Virus record (IMG/VR): IMGVR_UViG_3300011116_001048
Location: 54,565 to 118,564 of that record
Reading direction: 5' to 3' (one strand)
DNA from: a virus
DNA: 64,000 bases
This document shows, piece after piece, positions 16,945 to 27,509 of this stretch (its first letter is position 1; every line of letters begins with the position of its first letter). The notes under the pieces are model-generated. The model was not told where the DNA came from, ran no database searches, and saw nothing but the letters and a program-made list of their open reading frames with translations. Both the position numbers and the translations under genes were made by a program.

Positions 16945-17825
16945 AAATACTTTACATATCATTAGGACAACCTGATTATCAGTGTGATTGTGTCATGCAC
17001 GGATTATATAATTTATTGGGGGCAGATTTAACACATACAGATAATTATCATTTAATGTATAAACAGCACACTAGTCCAGAATTACTAAAAACTATTTCCG
17101 GGAGAGGTTTTACTATATGGGGCAATCTTCCATTATACCTCAATGATAATTCTGATATTGAAAATAAAATAAAATCCAAATATTTTGATTATGTAATATA
17201 TGGCAGCTATAGAAGGTGTTTAGATTATTTGGATACAGTAAAGCAAAATTATCCAGCAAATAAAATAGCGTTTATAGACGGAGAAGATGATACTAATTTA
17301 ATTAAACCAGCTGATGGAGTTATATTTAAAAGAGAATTGGTTTATGATATTAATGGAGTACATCCGATATCTTTTGCAATACCCAAAGAAAAAATATGGA
17401 ACAATGCAACATTAAAAGAAAAATATAAAAAAATAGCAAACTATAAACCATCAAATCCTGGAACCGGATATGTGTATACAGAAGAACAAGAATACTATAA
17501 TGATTATAAAACATCCTATTTTGCTCTTACACACAAAAAGGGAGGTTGGGATTGTATGCGGCATTATGAAATTTTAGCAAATTTTTGCATACCGTATTTT
17601 CCAAATATAGAAAATTGCCCAACAAAAACCATGTACAATTTTCCTAAAGATAAAATTATTAAAGGCAATAAAATGTTTGAAGATAATTTTAATGAAGACA
17701 TCAAAACAATTAATATAGAACAATACTCTGAATTATTATACAGCATTTTTGAATATACAAAAAATAATTTAACAACAGAAAATTTAGCAAAATATATTAT
17801 ACATACTATAAAGAAGGATTCTTAA
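16941..17825 (+). CDS. Probable glycosyltransferase-like protein of unknown family
   Basis: A 294-residue protein starting MKILYISLGQPDYQCDCV, with a Rossmann-like first half (DYVIYGSYRRCLDYLD, IAFIDGEDDTNLI) and a second half containing SYFALTHKKGGWDCMRHYEI followed by CIPYFPNIENCP. That layout resembles retaining GT-B-like proteins whose C-terminal part recognises a nucleotide sugar and acts on surface glycans, but I cannot assign a numbered family. Its start overlaps the acyltransferase stop (ATGA). Confidence 0.6.
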   Translation: MKILYISLGQPDYQCDCVMHGLYNLLGADLTHTDNYHLMYKQHTSPELLKTISGRGFTIWGNLPLYLNDNSDIENKIKSKYFDYVIYGSYRRCLDYLDTVKQNYPANKIAFIDGEDDTNLIKPADGVIFKRELVYDINGVHPISFAIPKEKIWNNATLKEKYKKIANYKPSNPGTGYVYTEEQEYYNDYKTSYFALTHKKGGWDCMRHYEILANFCIPYFPNIENCPTKTMYNFPKDKIIKGNKMFEDNFNEDIKTINIEQYSELLYSIFEYTKNNLTTENLAKYIIHTIKKDS

Positions 17826-17827
17826 TT

Positions 17828-18823
17828 ATGAAAAATGTTTTAATTACAGGCGGCGTTGGTTTTGTTGGTCACCATATGGTGAATTATTTATTACAAAATA
17901 GTGATGCAAATATTATTGTTATGGATAGATTGGATACTTCTGGTAATCTTAATCGATTAACAGAAATGACCAGCTATCAAAAAAATAAAAATCGTGTAAA
18001 TTTTGTTTGGCATGATTTTAAATCAGAAATTATTAAAAACGAAGTACTGGGAGCCATGTTAGGTAAACCAGATACTATACTACACGTCGGCGCAGGATCG
18101 CATGTTGACAGAAGTATTGAAGATCCATTATCCTTTGTTATGGATAATGTCGTAGGTACATGTAATGTTTTAAATTATGCAAGACAATTAGATAATTTAG
18201 AAAATATAGTATATTTTTCTACAGATGAAGTATTCGGCCCTGCTGCACCTGGCATCGCACATCATGAGTGGCATCATTATAATTCCGGCAATCCGTATTC
18301 TGCATCAAAGGCAGGAGGAGAAGAACTTTGTCTAGCATTCCACAATACGTATAAATTACCAGTTATGATATCGCATTGTATGAATATTTTTGGTGAACGA
18401 CAACACCCAGAGAAATTTATACCTTCTTGTATACGAAAAATATACAAAGGCGAAAAGGTAATAATTCACAGCAATAAAGATTTAACAAAAGCAGGAAGTA
18501 GATTTTATATTCACGCAAATAATGTGTGCTCTGCTGTGAACTTTATATTAAATAAAGGAACTCATGGAGACAAGTACAATATCGTTGGAGAAAAAGAATT
18601 AGATAATTATCAAGTTGCTTCTATTATCGCGGATATTCTTGGCAAACCATTAAATTATCAATTTGTTGATTTTCATAGTAGCAGACCTGGGCACGATTTA
18701 AGATATGCTCTAGACGGTTCAAAATTGGCAAAAATGGGCTGGAATTTAGAATGCACCGTAGAAAAATCATTAGAAGCTACCGTTAAATGGTCATTAGAAA
18801 ATCCTAAATGGATTGGAATGTAA
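17828..18823 (+). CDS. Nucleotide-sugar 4,6-dehydratase (RmlB-like SDR)
   Basis: A 331-residue extended SDR enzyme. GGVGFVGHH at residues 8-16 is the NAD site, GSHVDRSIEDP the RmlB-type substrate loop, FSTDEVFGP the Thr-Asp-Glu catalytic motif of 4,6-dehydratases, and YSASKAGGEE the Tyr-x3-Lys pair. The Asp-Glu after Thr indicates dehydratase rather than epimerase chemistry. It would convert an NDP-hexose to the 4-keto-6-deoxy sugar, the precursor of 6-deoxyhexoses. GDP-mannose dehydratase normally has TSE here, so a dTDP- or similar NDP-glucose is more likely than GDP-mannose. Confidence 0.88.
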   Translation: MKNVLITGGVGFVGHHMVNYLLQNSDANIIVMDRLDTSGNLNRLTEMTSYQKNKNRVNFVWHDFKSEIIKNEVLGAMLGKPDTILHVGAGSHVDRSIEDPLSFVMDNVVGTCNVLNYARQLDNLENIVYFSTDEVFGPAAPGIAHHEWHHYNSGNPYSASKAGGEELCLAFHNTYKLPVMISHCMNIFGERQHPEKFIPSCIRKIYKGEKVIIHSNKDLTKAGSRFYIHANNVCSAVNFILNKGTHGDKYNIVGEKELDNYQVASIIADILGKPLNYQFVDFHSSRPGHDLRYALDGSKLAKMGWNLECTVEKSLEATVKWSLENPKWIGM

Positions 18824-18835
18824 TTTTTATCAGTA

Positions 18836-20095
18836 ATGGAGAATAAACACGTGCCTAAATTATGCTTATCGATGATTGTTAAGAATGAAACTCACATCAT
18901 CAAAGAGTGCTTAGATACTATTTCAAAATACGTTGATTATTGGGTTATTGTAGACACCGGCTCTACAGACGGCACTCAAGACCTAATTCGTAATTATTTT
19001 GCAGAAAAAGGAATCCCCGGAGAGCTCCACGAACGTCCATGGGTAGGTTTCGGGCATAACAGATCAGAAGCTCTGGCTCTTTGTGATGGAAAGGCTGATT
19101 GGGCTTGGATGATTGATGCTGATGATTATATCGAAGGTAAATTTGAATTTCCTATAAACATTCCTCAAGAAATTGATGCGTTTGCGTTAAAATTTAAACG
19201 TCAAGAATTTGTGTGGTGGCGCACTCAAATATTTAAAACCGGATGTGGTTGGAAATACGTAGGCGTCCTTCACGAATATCCAACAATAGAAAATAAACAA
19301 CCAAACATTAGTAAAATTGATGGAAATTACGCAATCGTTGCTCGTACCATGGGGGCACGTAATCTTAATATTACGCCTATAGAAAAGTATAAAAAAGATG
19401 CAGAGCTTCTAGAAAAGGCACTTCAAGAAGAACCTAACAATATACGATACCAGTTCTATCTGGCTCAAAGCTATTTTGATTCGCAGCAATGGGAAAAAGC
19501 AGAAGAAGCGTACATAAAACGTGTACATATGGGTGGTTGGGAAGAAGAACAATTCTACGCTGCGTATCGTATAGGCATGTGCCGGGGGCTGCAAAACAAA
19601 CCGTGGATTGAAATCCAACAAGCATTCTTGGAAGCATGGGAACTACGTCCTACCCGGGCAGAACCCTTACATCAAATTGCAAGAATTTACCGTTTAATGG
19701 GGCATCCTCGTTTGGGGTTCTTGTACGCCAAAATGGCTGCAGAAATTCCTTATCCTTCAGACGATATTTTATTCGTATCAGAAGATGTTTACAAATACGG
19801 AATTTTAGATGAGCTTGGATCCACTGCATTCTATGCGGGCAAGCCCCATATGGGCTATGCTGCATGCAAGAAACTACTCACCGAAACCCGTTTACCAGAG
19901 GACCAAATTCCTCGGGTACAAAACAATCTAAACGAATATCTGAAGTTTTTTGAACAAACTAATCAGACGCATCTTATCCAACAAATAGATGAGCAGGCCA
20001 AAAAACAGAGCGAAAAAAAGGACCATAAACCCGCAATTTTCCCTGCTCATTTACCCAAAAAGAAGTTTAAGGACCGAAAAGCTGTCAGTCGATAA
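18836..20095 (+). CDS. Glycosyltransferase family 2 with C-terminal TPR repeats
   Basis: The 419-residue protein starts with a GT2 domain: LCLSMIVKNETHIIKECLDT, VDYWVIVDTGSTDGTQDL and WAWMIDADDYIEG (DADD metal-binding motif). It then has helical TPR-like repeats (YQFYLAQSYFDSQQWEKAEE and others) and a Lys-rich tail. TPR-GT2 proteins often glycosylate protein targets or work in glycan assembly. ATG 18836 lacks a ribosome-binding site, while GTG 18851 is preceded by GGAGA (18838-18842) and gives the usual family start, so the true N-terminus may be 18851. It closes the glycan cluster and is less AT-rich than its neighbours. Confidence 0.9.
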   Translation: MENKHVPKLCLSMIVKNETHIIKECLDTISKYVDYWVIVDTGSTDGTQDLIRNYFAEKGIPGELHERPWVGFGHNRSEALALCDGKADWAWMIDADDYIEGKFEFPINIPQEIDAFALKFKRQEFVWWRTQIFKTGCGWKYVGVLHEYPTIENKQPNISKIDGNYAIVARTMGARNLNITPIEKYKKDAELLEKALQEEPNNIRYQFYLAQSYFDSQQWEKAEEAYIKRVHMGGWEEEQFYAAYRIGMCRGLQNKPWIEIQQAFLEAWELRPTRAEPLHQIARIYRLMGHPRLGFLYAKMAAEIPYPSDDILFVSEDVYKYGILDELGSTAFYAGKPHMGYAACKKLLTETRLPEDQIPRVQNNLNEYLKFFEQTNQTHLIQQIDEQAKKQSEKKDHKPAIFPAHLPKKKFKDRKAVSR

Positions 20096-20097
20096 AC

Positions 20098-20105
20098 GAT
20101 AAATA
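20098..20105 (+). promoter_or_regulatory. Late-type promoter element GATAAATA
   Basis: GATAAATA differs by one base from the T4 late -10 element TATAAATA. It ends five bases before the ATG of the first fibre-region gene, which has no Shine-Dalgarno sequence, so late transcripts would begin at or next to the start codon. It marks the boundary between the glycan and fibre regions. Confidence 0.5.
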
Positions 20106-20110
20106 CTCGT

Positions 20111-20521
20111 ATGACAGCAAAATACGACTTATCAATCAATCAGGGTTCTAATTTTGATCTTTGGGTACAGTACTTAACAGACGGAAATACCGCTGTTAAT
20201 TTGTCTCCGTACCGAGCAGAAATGCAAATAAAACGGTACAGAGGAGCAGACTATCCTTTAGTGTTTGCTACCAATAACGGAATAACCTACGGATACACCG
20301 GTGGCTATACCGGTGGAATAGGTGGCGTAGGAGGCATCACCCTTAATAGAAACTATGATGGATCCGGTTTGACAGGGGGTATCTACATCACTATGGACGC
20401 AAACACAACCGATTCTATGCCATACGGTAAATACTTCTACGATATTAAATTATTAATAGGAACCACGTATTCACAAAGACTTTTAGAAGGTAGAGTTTCT
20501 GTTGAAGGGAAAGTCGTTTGA
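20111..20521 (+). CDS. Small virion/fibre-associated protein, Gly/Tyr-rich loop
   Basis: A 136-residue beta-rich protein starting MTAKYDLSINQGSNFDLWVQ, a pattern met in small phage structural proteins with an Ig-like or baseplate-attachment fold (inference). The middle holds a Gly-Tyr-Thr-rich loop (YGYTGGYTGGIGGVGGI). The end, LEGRVSVEGKVV, is typical of a last beta hairpin. It precedes two very large proteins and its stop overlaps the TTG start of the next gene, suggesting a structural set. Its exact place in the virion is unknown. Confidence 0.6.
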   Translation: MTAKYDLSINQGSNFDLWVQYLTDGNTAVNLSPYRAEMQIKRYRGADYPLVFATNNGITYGYTGGYTGGIGGVGGITLNRNYDGSGLTGGIYITMDANTTDSMPYGKYFYDIKLLIGTTYSQRLLEGRVSVEGKVV

Positions 20522-22893
20522 AAATCAAAATTCGTCAAATTTCAGAAAATATATCATTTTTTGAACCCGATTTATACTACAGTTTTCCAAAATTAAAATT
20601 AAATCAGGCGACGAAATATGTTACTTTATTCGGACCGTATGAAGGAATATACGACTTTTTACCGGCTGTTCCAGTAGATTTTACTGTACAATTTGATACA
20701 GTATTTAAATATCTTATAAACAGATATGAACCAGAGTGGGCTCAAGGGAAAACAGCAGTGGCCCAAACTTTGGGGGTTTCTTTATCAGAAAATCCTTTTA
20801 ATACTGGTGGTTCTGTCATGTCTGCATTTCAATATGTTGCAAACCCTTCAACAATAGGCGCATCTGCTGGTTGGTTTGATACATTTACACACCCCAGATA
20901 TTATGCAAATGCTGTAAAATCTACTTATATACCATTTCAACGAGCCAAATCACCACAAAATGCAAATCTTAAATTTATTGATTACGATTTAAGAGCACTT
21001 CTGGCGGTAGATTATCATTATAACCAAGGGGGTTATGCTACAAGTTTTTTCAATATAGGTCCAAAATTTACTTGGGATCCTGATGATTCAGATTTAGAAC
21101 AACAAATTTCTTTTAATATTCAACAAAATCATGATAATGGTATTAAAAGAATTATGTTGCATAGTCCATATGGTTATTTAAGAAGTGCAATGAGTGATCT
21201 TTTGGCTGTTGGTGCATGGAGAGCCGTTCCTTGGATTTCAGACAGATACAGTTCTGAAGGATTTAAGTTTGATTCTTATTTAATGTTACAAGAATCAACA
21301 ACAGTTAGAGATCTATTAAATGATCCATTAGCAATCAGAAATGCTTTATTGGGAGTTACCGTTGATGGAATTACTGATATTAATTTAAACACCTTATATC
21401 GCGGACTAACATTTTTAGAAGGAACCGTAGCAGCAAAACGAGATTTTAATAGAGCCAATACTATTGGTTATACCATGAGCGTTAATGTTGGTTCTCCATG
21501 GATTAAATATCCACAAGGGTTGACCTGGCAAGGTGGATGGTTCAGTGCAAATACTCCGGGCATTTGTTTTGATAAAAGAACACTAATAATGTATGATGGT
21601 TCTACATTTTCTGATACCCCACCAACAATAAACAACACGTTTACCCCTGCTAATATTCCAGCCGGTTCTGAGACAGGATTATCGTTTGGATACGGCACTA
21701 AACTATTAAATTCACTTAATAAATTGTCTACCGAATGGGGAGATAAGATAGAATTTATCGGCTATCTGGGAATGCTTCCATACGGACCGATGCACGAAAC
21801 AGCAGTGCCATGGATGTTTTATAAAGATCCAACAAACAACGAAAACGTAAAATACACTAAATGGCGGTTAGACGCTTCAGTATCTCACTGGAAGAATAAA
21901 TTTAAATCACCACACGACGGATTTGCGCACGTGTTTATGGATGCTAGTGCTGTTATTGACCGTACGTATCACAAGTATCAAGCACCGGGATTTACTGCTT
22001 GGAAAAATATATTAGCACCGGGAGTAAGTTTTGTTGAAAACATTCCCGTTTCGTGGGCGCGAGATCAATACAATTACAGTAGAGGAATTTCCGGACCTAA
22101 TACAAACAAAGCTGTAATATTAGGAACAGAAACATTTGCCCAATATATGTTTAAATACGATGCATATTACGGCGATCCTACAAGAACCGAACAAAGCAGA
22201 TTTAACGGAGATTCTGCGCCTAGACATTGGTGTTTGGACGATGATATAGCAACAGATTTACATTCTAGATCGTACGATTTACTTTTAGGTCAAAGAAAAT
22301 GGGGAATAACTTATTCAAATGCTATTTGGGGCCGTGGCGTATGTGGTTCGTCTGATTTGGGAGAAATACTAACAGTAGATACTCCGGCGAATATGCAAAC
22401 TTTAGATGCGTATCCTATGTTTTATAATAGTTTTATTGGTATTTCTGGTAGTGCTTTATATTGGAAAACTGTTCCCAATACAACATATCTTGGAAACACT
22501 TCAGGAATTCCTTGGAACCGGGACAGGCGTTTCCGATTATTTTATCTGTATCCTATGATGTTGGCTTTGAATACTACAATAGTAGATCATATGCACAATG
22601 GAATGGGTTATTATAGGCCACAAGAATCTGGCTGGTTTGATATTTCATTAGGAAATACATTTAATAATAATATGGAAAGTTCTGCAGAATACCCTGTAGT
22701 CGCTTCGTATCCAAGAAGCAACAGAAAAACGCCAACCACTCCACCCAGAAATTATTGGTCAGGAAATAAATCTTCTTCGGAATTTGAATTATTATACGCA
22801 TGTATGAAGGCAGGAGTTACTATGGGCCTAAATAGTTTAGGATTTAATAATTTGTATAATCAACTATACAACGAAGGTGCTACAGGATTTTGA
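20518..22893 (+). CDS. Large putative tail/fibre protein 1, possible glycan-active enzyme
   Basis: A 791-residue protein I do not recognise. It starts at TTG 20518, supported by AAGGGA at 20505-20510 (seven-base spacing) and a TTGA overlap with the previous stop. The N-terminus (LKIKIRQISENISFFEPDLY) resembles that of the next protein ([12 protein letters not shown]), hinting at a shared attachment segment. The body is rich in Trp, Tyr and acidic residues (FAHVFMDASAVIDRTYHKYQ, HWCLDDDIATDLHSR), as in glycoside hydrolase-like barrels, but no named family motif is evident. Virion-borne polysaccharide binding or cleavage is inferred. Confidence 0.7.
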   Translation: MKIKIRQISENISFFEPDLYYSFPKLKLNQATKYVTLFGPYEGIYDFLPAVPVDFTVQFDTVFKYLINRYEPEWAQGKTAVAQTLGVSLSENPFNTGGSVMSAFQYVANPSTIGASAGWFDTFTHPRYYANAVKSTYIPFQRAKSPQNANLKFIDYDLRALLAVDYHYNQGGYATSFFNIGPKFTWDPDDSDLEQQISFNIQQNHDNGIKRIMLHSPYGYLRSAMSDLLAVGAWRAVPWISDRYSSEGFKFDSYLMLQESTTVRDLLNDPLAIRNALLGVTVDGITDINLNTLYRGLTFLEGTVAAKRDFNRANTIGYTMSVNVGSPWIKYPQGLTWQGGWFSANTPGICFDKRTLIMYDGSTFSDTPPTINNTFTPANIPAGSETGLSFGYGTKLLNSLNKLSTEWGDKIEFIGYLGMLPYGPMHETAVPWMFYKDPTNNENVKYTKWRLDASVSHWKNKFKSPHDGFAHVFMDASAVIDRTYHKYQAPGFTAWKNILAPGVSFVENIPVSWARDQYNYSRGISGPNTNKAVILGTETFAQYMFKYDAYYGDPTRTEQSRFNGDSAPRHWCLDDDIATDLHSRSYDLLLGQRKWGITYSNAIWGRGVCGSSDLGEILTVDTPANMQTLDAYPMFYNSFIGISGSALYWKTVPNTTYLGNTSGIPWNRDRRFRLFYLYPMMLALNTTIVDHMHNGMGYYRPQESGWFDISLGNTFNNNMESSAEYPVVASYPRSNRKTPTTPPRNYWSGNKSSSEFELLYACMKAGVTMGLNSLGFNNLYNQLYNEGATGF

Positions 22894-22908
22894 TGTTTTT
22901 TTATTACC

Positions 22909-25900
22909 ATGAAATTAAAAATACGAAACATTTTAAATCAAATAACTCCAAAAATAATTCAAGGAGTCCGTCGTAGTGTATTTTCGCTCTCTATAAAAGA
23001 TAAAATACAATATCAAATTATACCGTTACAAATACCGTATCCAAATATAATAGGAGAATCAGAATCATACAATATTATTCTGGGTTCTTGGTTTGAAATA
23101 CCTAATAGCTCCAGTTTAACTTCTATTGTTCCGTTTGTCTGGGTTAGCTATAATGATATTTTTAATATTAATAATTCCAATACACCTATTGAATCCGCAT
23201 CTGCCGTAAGAAGCCGATTGGATGGAATTTCGGCTGGTAAACGGTTCCTTGCTCCTATACGATATTGGGGACCCAGATCAATTTGGGGGGCAACAACCGA
23301 CAATATACCGTCCGGATCTGTTCCCGGAGTGACAAACGTAACTCCATGGGCAGATACTGGAATAAAAGGAGTAACTACCGAATGGAATTCTTGGTTAGAT
23401 TCTCTGGGAACTACTTTTGATTTTCTTATTATTGATCAAGAAAACCAATACATGATAAGTTCCTTTGATGGAATTACTTTTGAAAAAAAATTAAAAGGAC
23501 TAACCGGAGACTCCAGATATACGCAAGCAAAATACGGCCTTTCTTCTTTGTCTGATTTGTTATCAGGAATTACATTAACTAACGTTACTTTAGGAGCATA
23601 TTCTTCAGGAGCAGAATATATCACATTCAATAAAGTTATTGGGCAATACGGTGCAGCAGTACTGAATCGTGCATTGTGGGATTATTCAAAACAAAAATTA
23701 CCAGATTTAAGAGGAAGCAATTACGACGGATTTATTGCTACAATAAACCCCGGACCGGATTCTAATGGTCACCCACAAAGCCACGACGATATCTTTGGTA
23801 CTGCTTCTGCACCACATTTCTACGGAATATTAGAAGGAATAAAGACCGCATGGTATGTGAACAAATCCAACCCAACTCAATTAATTTTTAGATACACTGC
23901 ACCTGCTGGATACACTTTTTCGGATCTGGTGCCACAAACCGTTTGGTCTGGATTTATTCAAAGCCAACAGCTAGCACGGTCTGTTCGTCGTTCTGATGCT
24001 ACTAAAGGATTTCATCCGTGGATCGCCAGTCCAGGATACACCGGAATTTCGGTTGATGCTCCTGTATTATTTTCTACAGACGATAGGTATTATTACGAAA
24101 ATATAATACATCTTGGACTATTGGGAGCAGAAGCGTATTTGTATTGGAATCCATCACAATTTAATGGATTAAGTTTAACGTATGCAACTAAAATAGATTC
24201 CACAATAAACGAATTAAACACGCGATTTGGTAATAAAAGAATAAAAGAAACAGCCCCATCAGGACTTACTTCCATTTCTTGGAACACAAATTATATAACA
24301 ACAGGGGCTAAACTAGCAAACAATACGTATTTGTGGCGAACAACATTTAAACCAGAAATTTCAATAGCTGTTGATACAAGCACAAATGTACAATATATTT
24401 TGGGTTCTGATGTTGGTGTCTGGAAAACAACCACAAACTCTACCCCACCAGAATATTCATATATTGACAGTTTAATATTTTATGACGGTAGTACAGGCGG
24501 AATAACTCAAATTTACGATATTAGACAAATGAGTGGTGGTGGTAGAGCTCCTGTTGCTGCTTACGAAGCAATGGGAGCCAAATATATGCCGTATGTGCAA
24601 AATATAGATCCGTATTATTTGTGGTATTACGACAAAATTGACGGCATTCCTGGTCTAACTACTGGTTGGAAAGGCGGTCTGACTGCTAATGGCTCTTTAC
24701 GATTTGGTGAAGGGTATAATACTAATGCTTTCAATTACGTGACATCACGAGAAATCGACAACATAGTTCGTCTTCTGGTGTTACAAGGGGTAACTGCAAG
24801 TAAAACCGAATATATTTACATAAATTGGTTTGAAGATCATAGAGATGTTGGTCATTTTGGGTTTGGAGTAATGACAGGTCCAACCGATAGTGTTGATATT
24901 ATCAGCACCACTGTCGATAATAACGGAATAACATTCCAACAGCCGCAAGCTTTAATTTCTCAAGACAATCAAGGACGAACTGTTCGACAAAACTTTACAG
25001 AACTAGCGTACACTATAGCAAAAATTTTTGATGGCGGAACAGGAACAGACGGCGTATATTTCCACGGTTTACGTCATTACTTTCCTAAATGTAAATTTGG
25101 TGTGTACAATTGGCCTGTTTGGGGTTATTATTTTCAAGACGGTTCCGGGAACGTGTTAGGAAATAACGTTTCTGTTGCGAACATTCAAAGTAAAATTGAT
25201 TTTTATGCGGACGCGTGGATTAAAGGAATGAGTGGTGCTATTGATTCTTTTGATATGTGGATGCCTAGTTTTTATTCTAGTTTAAATTCTCCAGATATGA
25301 ATAGAATTAGAGTTATACAAGGGGTTTCCGCATGCGTTAAGATTAATGAATTATTGAGTGCAGCAGGAAAACCTAAAAAATTAATTATTCCGTTTGTTAG
25401 TGTGTTCTACAACACCATAGCAACAGGCAACCCGTATTCACGGCAAACTTACGAAACAGAATATTATTATACTCCTCCTTGGACTATACAGACCGATGCT
25501 AATATAAATTACGAACAGTTACAACCTATTATGAATGGTGGAGGAAATGGAATTGCTATATGGCAAAATACCGCTACCAATAGATGGATCGTGGCGGGAA
25601 GAATAACTAACGGACAAAATGAAGACACAGCACCACAACCAGAGTGGCGAAAATGGATGTTTAATCACCCAGGCGGAACAACGGCTGGAATTAATCAGTG
25701 GTCGGATAAAACTATGTTAAGGCAAGCAATTTCAGCACAGTATAATTACCTTAAAGGCGTGTGTTTGGGTGCAACAGGAAATCGTTGGTGGTGGGCAACA
25801 GCAAGCCAGAACACATTTGCAGGCCCTGTAGAACAGTATACGCCGTCAGAATGGTTACCGTTGGGACTGTCGTTGGCTCCTTACGGAAACAAAGTAGCGT

Positions 25901-26034
25901 ATTACAACGGAACAGCAGACAGAGGAGCCACTTCATCGTTTGAAACTCAACAAATAATAGACTATGTATTAGAAGACGCAAAAGTTCGAATGATACAAAC
26001 CGCTAAATCTCTTTGGTCTAAAAACAATACTTAA
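22909..26034 (+). CDS. Large putative tail/fibre protein 2, possible glycan-active enzyme
   Basis: At 1041 residues this is the largest protein in the window and is unrecognised. It begins [19 protein letters not shown], similar to the start of protein 1. Segments such as [33 protein letters not shown] and [19 protein letters not shown] alternate hydrophobic strands with acidic and aromatic ends, as in TIM-barrel glycosidases. It contains no signal peptide or transmembrane segment. It lies 15 bases after protein 1 and just before the collagen-like fibre, so it is probably a tail-spike or receptor-binding component. Enzymatic activity is inference. Confidence 0.7.
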   Translation: MKLKIRNILNQITPKIIQGVRRSVFSLSIKDKIQYQIIPLQIPYPNIIGESESYNIILGSWFEIPNSSSLTSIVPFVWVSYNDIFNINNSNTPIESASAVRSRLDGISAGKRFLAPIRYWGPRSIWGATTDNIPSGSVPGVTNVTPWADTGIKGVTTEWNSWLDSLGTTFDFLIIDQENQYMISSFDGITFEKKLKGLTGDSRYTQAKYGLSSLSDLLSGITLTNVTLGAYSSGAEYITFNKVIGQYGAAVLNRALWDYSKQKLPDLRGSNYDGFIATINPGPDSNGHPQSHDDIFGTASAPHFYGILEGIKTAWYVNKSNPTQLIFRYTAPAGYTFSDLVPQTVWSGFIQSQQLARSVRRSDATKGFHPWIASPGYTGISVDAPVLFSTDDRYYYENIIHLGLLGAEAYLYWNPSQFNGLSLTYATKIDSTINELNTRFGNKRIKETAPSGLTSISWNTNYITTGAKLANNTYLWRTTFKPEISIAVDTSTNVQYILGSDVGVWKTTTNSTPPEYSYIDSLIFYDGSTGGITQIYDIRQMSGGGRAPVAAYEAMGAKYMPYVQNIDPYYLWYYDKIDGIPGLTTGWKGGLTANGSLRFGEGYNTNAFNYVTSREIDNIVRLLVLQGVTASKTEYIYINWFEDHRDVGHFGFGVMTGPTDSVDIISTTVDNNGITFQQPQALISQDNQGRTVRQNFTELAYTIAKIFDGGTGTDGVYFHGLRHYFPKCKFGVYNWPVWGYYFQDGSGNVLGNNVSVANIQSKIDFYADAWIKGMSGAIDSFDMWMPSFYSSLNSPDMNRIRVIQGVSACVKINELLSAAGKPKKLIIPFVSVFYNTIATGNPYSRQTYETEYYYTPPWTIQTDANINYEQLQPIMNGGGNGIAIWQNTATNRWIVAGRITNGQNEDTAPQPEWRKWMFNHPGGTTAGINQWSDKTMLRQAISAQYNYLKGVCLGATGNRWWWATASQNTFAGPVEQYTPSEWLPLGLSLAPYGNKVAYYNGTADRGATSSFETQQIIDYVLEDAKVRMIQTAKSLWSKNNT

Positions 26035-26048
26035 TAATTTTTAATCGT

Positions 26049-27509
26049 ATGGATAAATTTAAAAAATATTTTAATATAGACGAATCTGCAGAACCACAAG
26101 CAGAACCACCTGTATTAGAAAGAGTGGTACCCATTCCCGGTCCACAAGGACCAAGAGGTCCTGTTGGCCCACCCGGACCTCCGGGCGAAGACGGCTGGGC
26201 AGGCCCACAAGGCGAGCGTGGTCCTGTTGGCCCTCAAGGCCCTCAAGGCATACCCGGTCCCAAAGGCGATAAAGGTGATAAGGGTGATACAGGCGAAACC
26301 GGTTGGCCCGGTGATAAGGGCGAACCCGGCATTCAAGGCGAACCCGGTCTTATGGGACCTCAAGGACCTAAAGGCGAACGTGGAGAACCCGGCCCCCAAG
26401 GACCCCAAGGCGTTCCCGGTGTAAACGGTAAAGACGGTGCTCAAGGACCAAAAGGTGAACAAGGTATTCGAGGCGAACGTGGGCCTCAAGGACCTCAAGG
26501 AGTTCCCGGTGTAAACGGTAAAGATGGTGCTCAAGGACCAAAAGGAAAACAAGGACCGCAAGGAAAACAAGGACCTCAAGGACTACAAGGACCACAAGGA
26601 CCTCAAGGCCCAGAAGGCCCGCAAGGACCACAGGGCCCTCAAGGCGAACCGGGAATCGTTTCTGCTAACTATCCTTTAGTATTAGAACAGGGCGAGCTTT
26701 CTTTTGATGGGTCTAAATTTAAACAAGACATTACCAGTTTAATAAAAACAAAGCTGGATGCTCAAACTGTAGCTCAAAACTTCCAATGGCTGAATACCGG
26801 TTCGGTTGGTGGTGGTGCTGTTGGAATTTATAAAGATAAAGCCAGAATAATAAAATCTGTAAACGATTTAAATTTTGTTGGTAATAATATAACAGTTACC
26901 CGTAAAGGTAAACAAGTAGACGTTTCAGTTAGTAGTGAAATTACTGGAGATTATGTTAAATACGTAAACGGTCTTATTGGTGCGGTCACATTAGCAGCAG
27001 GACCAAACATATCATTAACCACAAATAATAATACTATTACTGTTGCCAGTAGTCCTGGATTTACATACACTTCAGAAACACCGGTGTATACTCCTACAGT
27101 TGGTGATCGTTGGATGGATTCTGATACTGGTGTGGAATACGTTTGGGTAGACGATGGTACCAGTACACAATGGATTCAACCAACTAACACAGCACAAGGC
27201 AGCGCATCTAAAGTTTCCATACTACAAACAGTTTCTATAACCGGAGCCACTTACGCAGCCACTGCATTGGACTACTATATTGGTGTGAGTTACGCTGGTC
27301 AGTCCGTAATCACGCTTCCTGCTGCTCCAGAAGCTGGTCGAGAAATGGTGGTTAAGGACGAATCGGGCCATGCTGGCGATAATATTAATCGCTGGATTAC
27401 TATTTGTGGAGCCAGCCCAACCAAGATAGACAACCAAGACACTGCCGTACTAAACATAAGTAACGGTGGTCTTCACTTCATATACAACAACGGATGGAGA
27501 ATTATATGA
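26049..27509 (+). CDS. Collagen-like virion fibre protein
   Basis: A 486-residue protein with three parts. Residues 1-28 form a charged head ([17 protein letters not shown]). Residues about 29-205 are uninterrupted Gly-X-Y triplets, many Gly-Pro-Gln, Gly-Pro-Lys and Gly-Asp-Lys, expected to form a collagen triple helix. The rest is a beta-rich C-terminal domain with [20 protein letters not shown] and [16 protein letters not shown], probably the trimerising tip. The Lys in Y positions are possible modification sites, relevant to the GT25-like genes upstream. The end overlaps the next gene by ATGA. Fibre, whisker or spike are all possible locations. Confidence 0.88.
   Translation: MDKFKKYFNIDESAEPQAEPPVLERVVPIPGPQGPRGPVGPPGPPGEDGWAGPQGERGPVGPQGPQGIPGPKGDKGDKGDTGETGWPGDKGEPGIQGEPGLMGPQGPKGERGEPGPQGPQGVPGVNGKDGAQGPKGEQGIRGERGPQGPQGVPGVNGKDGAQGPKGKQGPQGKQGPQGLQGPQGPQGPEGPQGPQGPQGEPGIVSANYPLVLEQGELSFDGSKFKQDITSLIKTKLDAQTVAQNFQWLNTGSVGGGAVGIYKDKARIIKSVNDLNFVGNNITVTRKGKQVDVSVSSEITGDYVKYVNGLIGAVTLAAGPNISLTTNNNTITVASSPGFTYTSETPVYTPTVGDRWMDSDTGVEYVWVDDGTSTQWIQPTNTAQGSASKVSILQTVSITGATYAATALDYYIGVSYAGQSVITLPAAPEAGREMVVKDESGHAGDNINRWITICGASPTKIDNQDTAVLNISNGGLHFIYNNGWRII

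Noticed and set aside
26115-26631. Long open frames on the minus strand opposite the collagen-like repeats
   Set aside because: They are produced by the biased Gly/Pro codon repeats on the plus strand, have low-complexity products and lack ribosome-binding sites.
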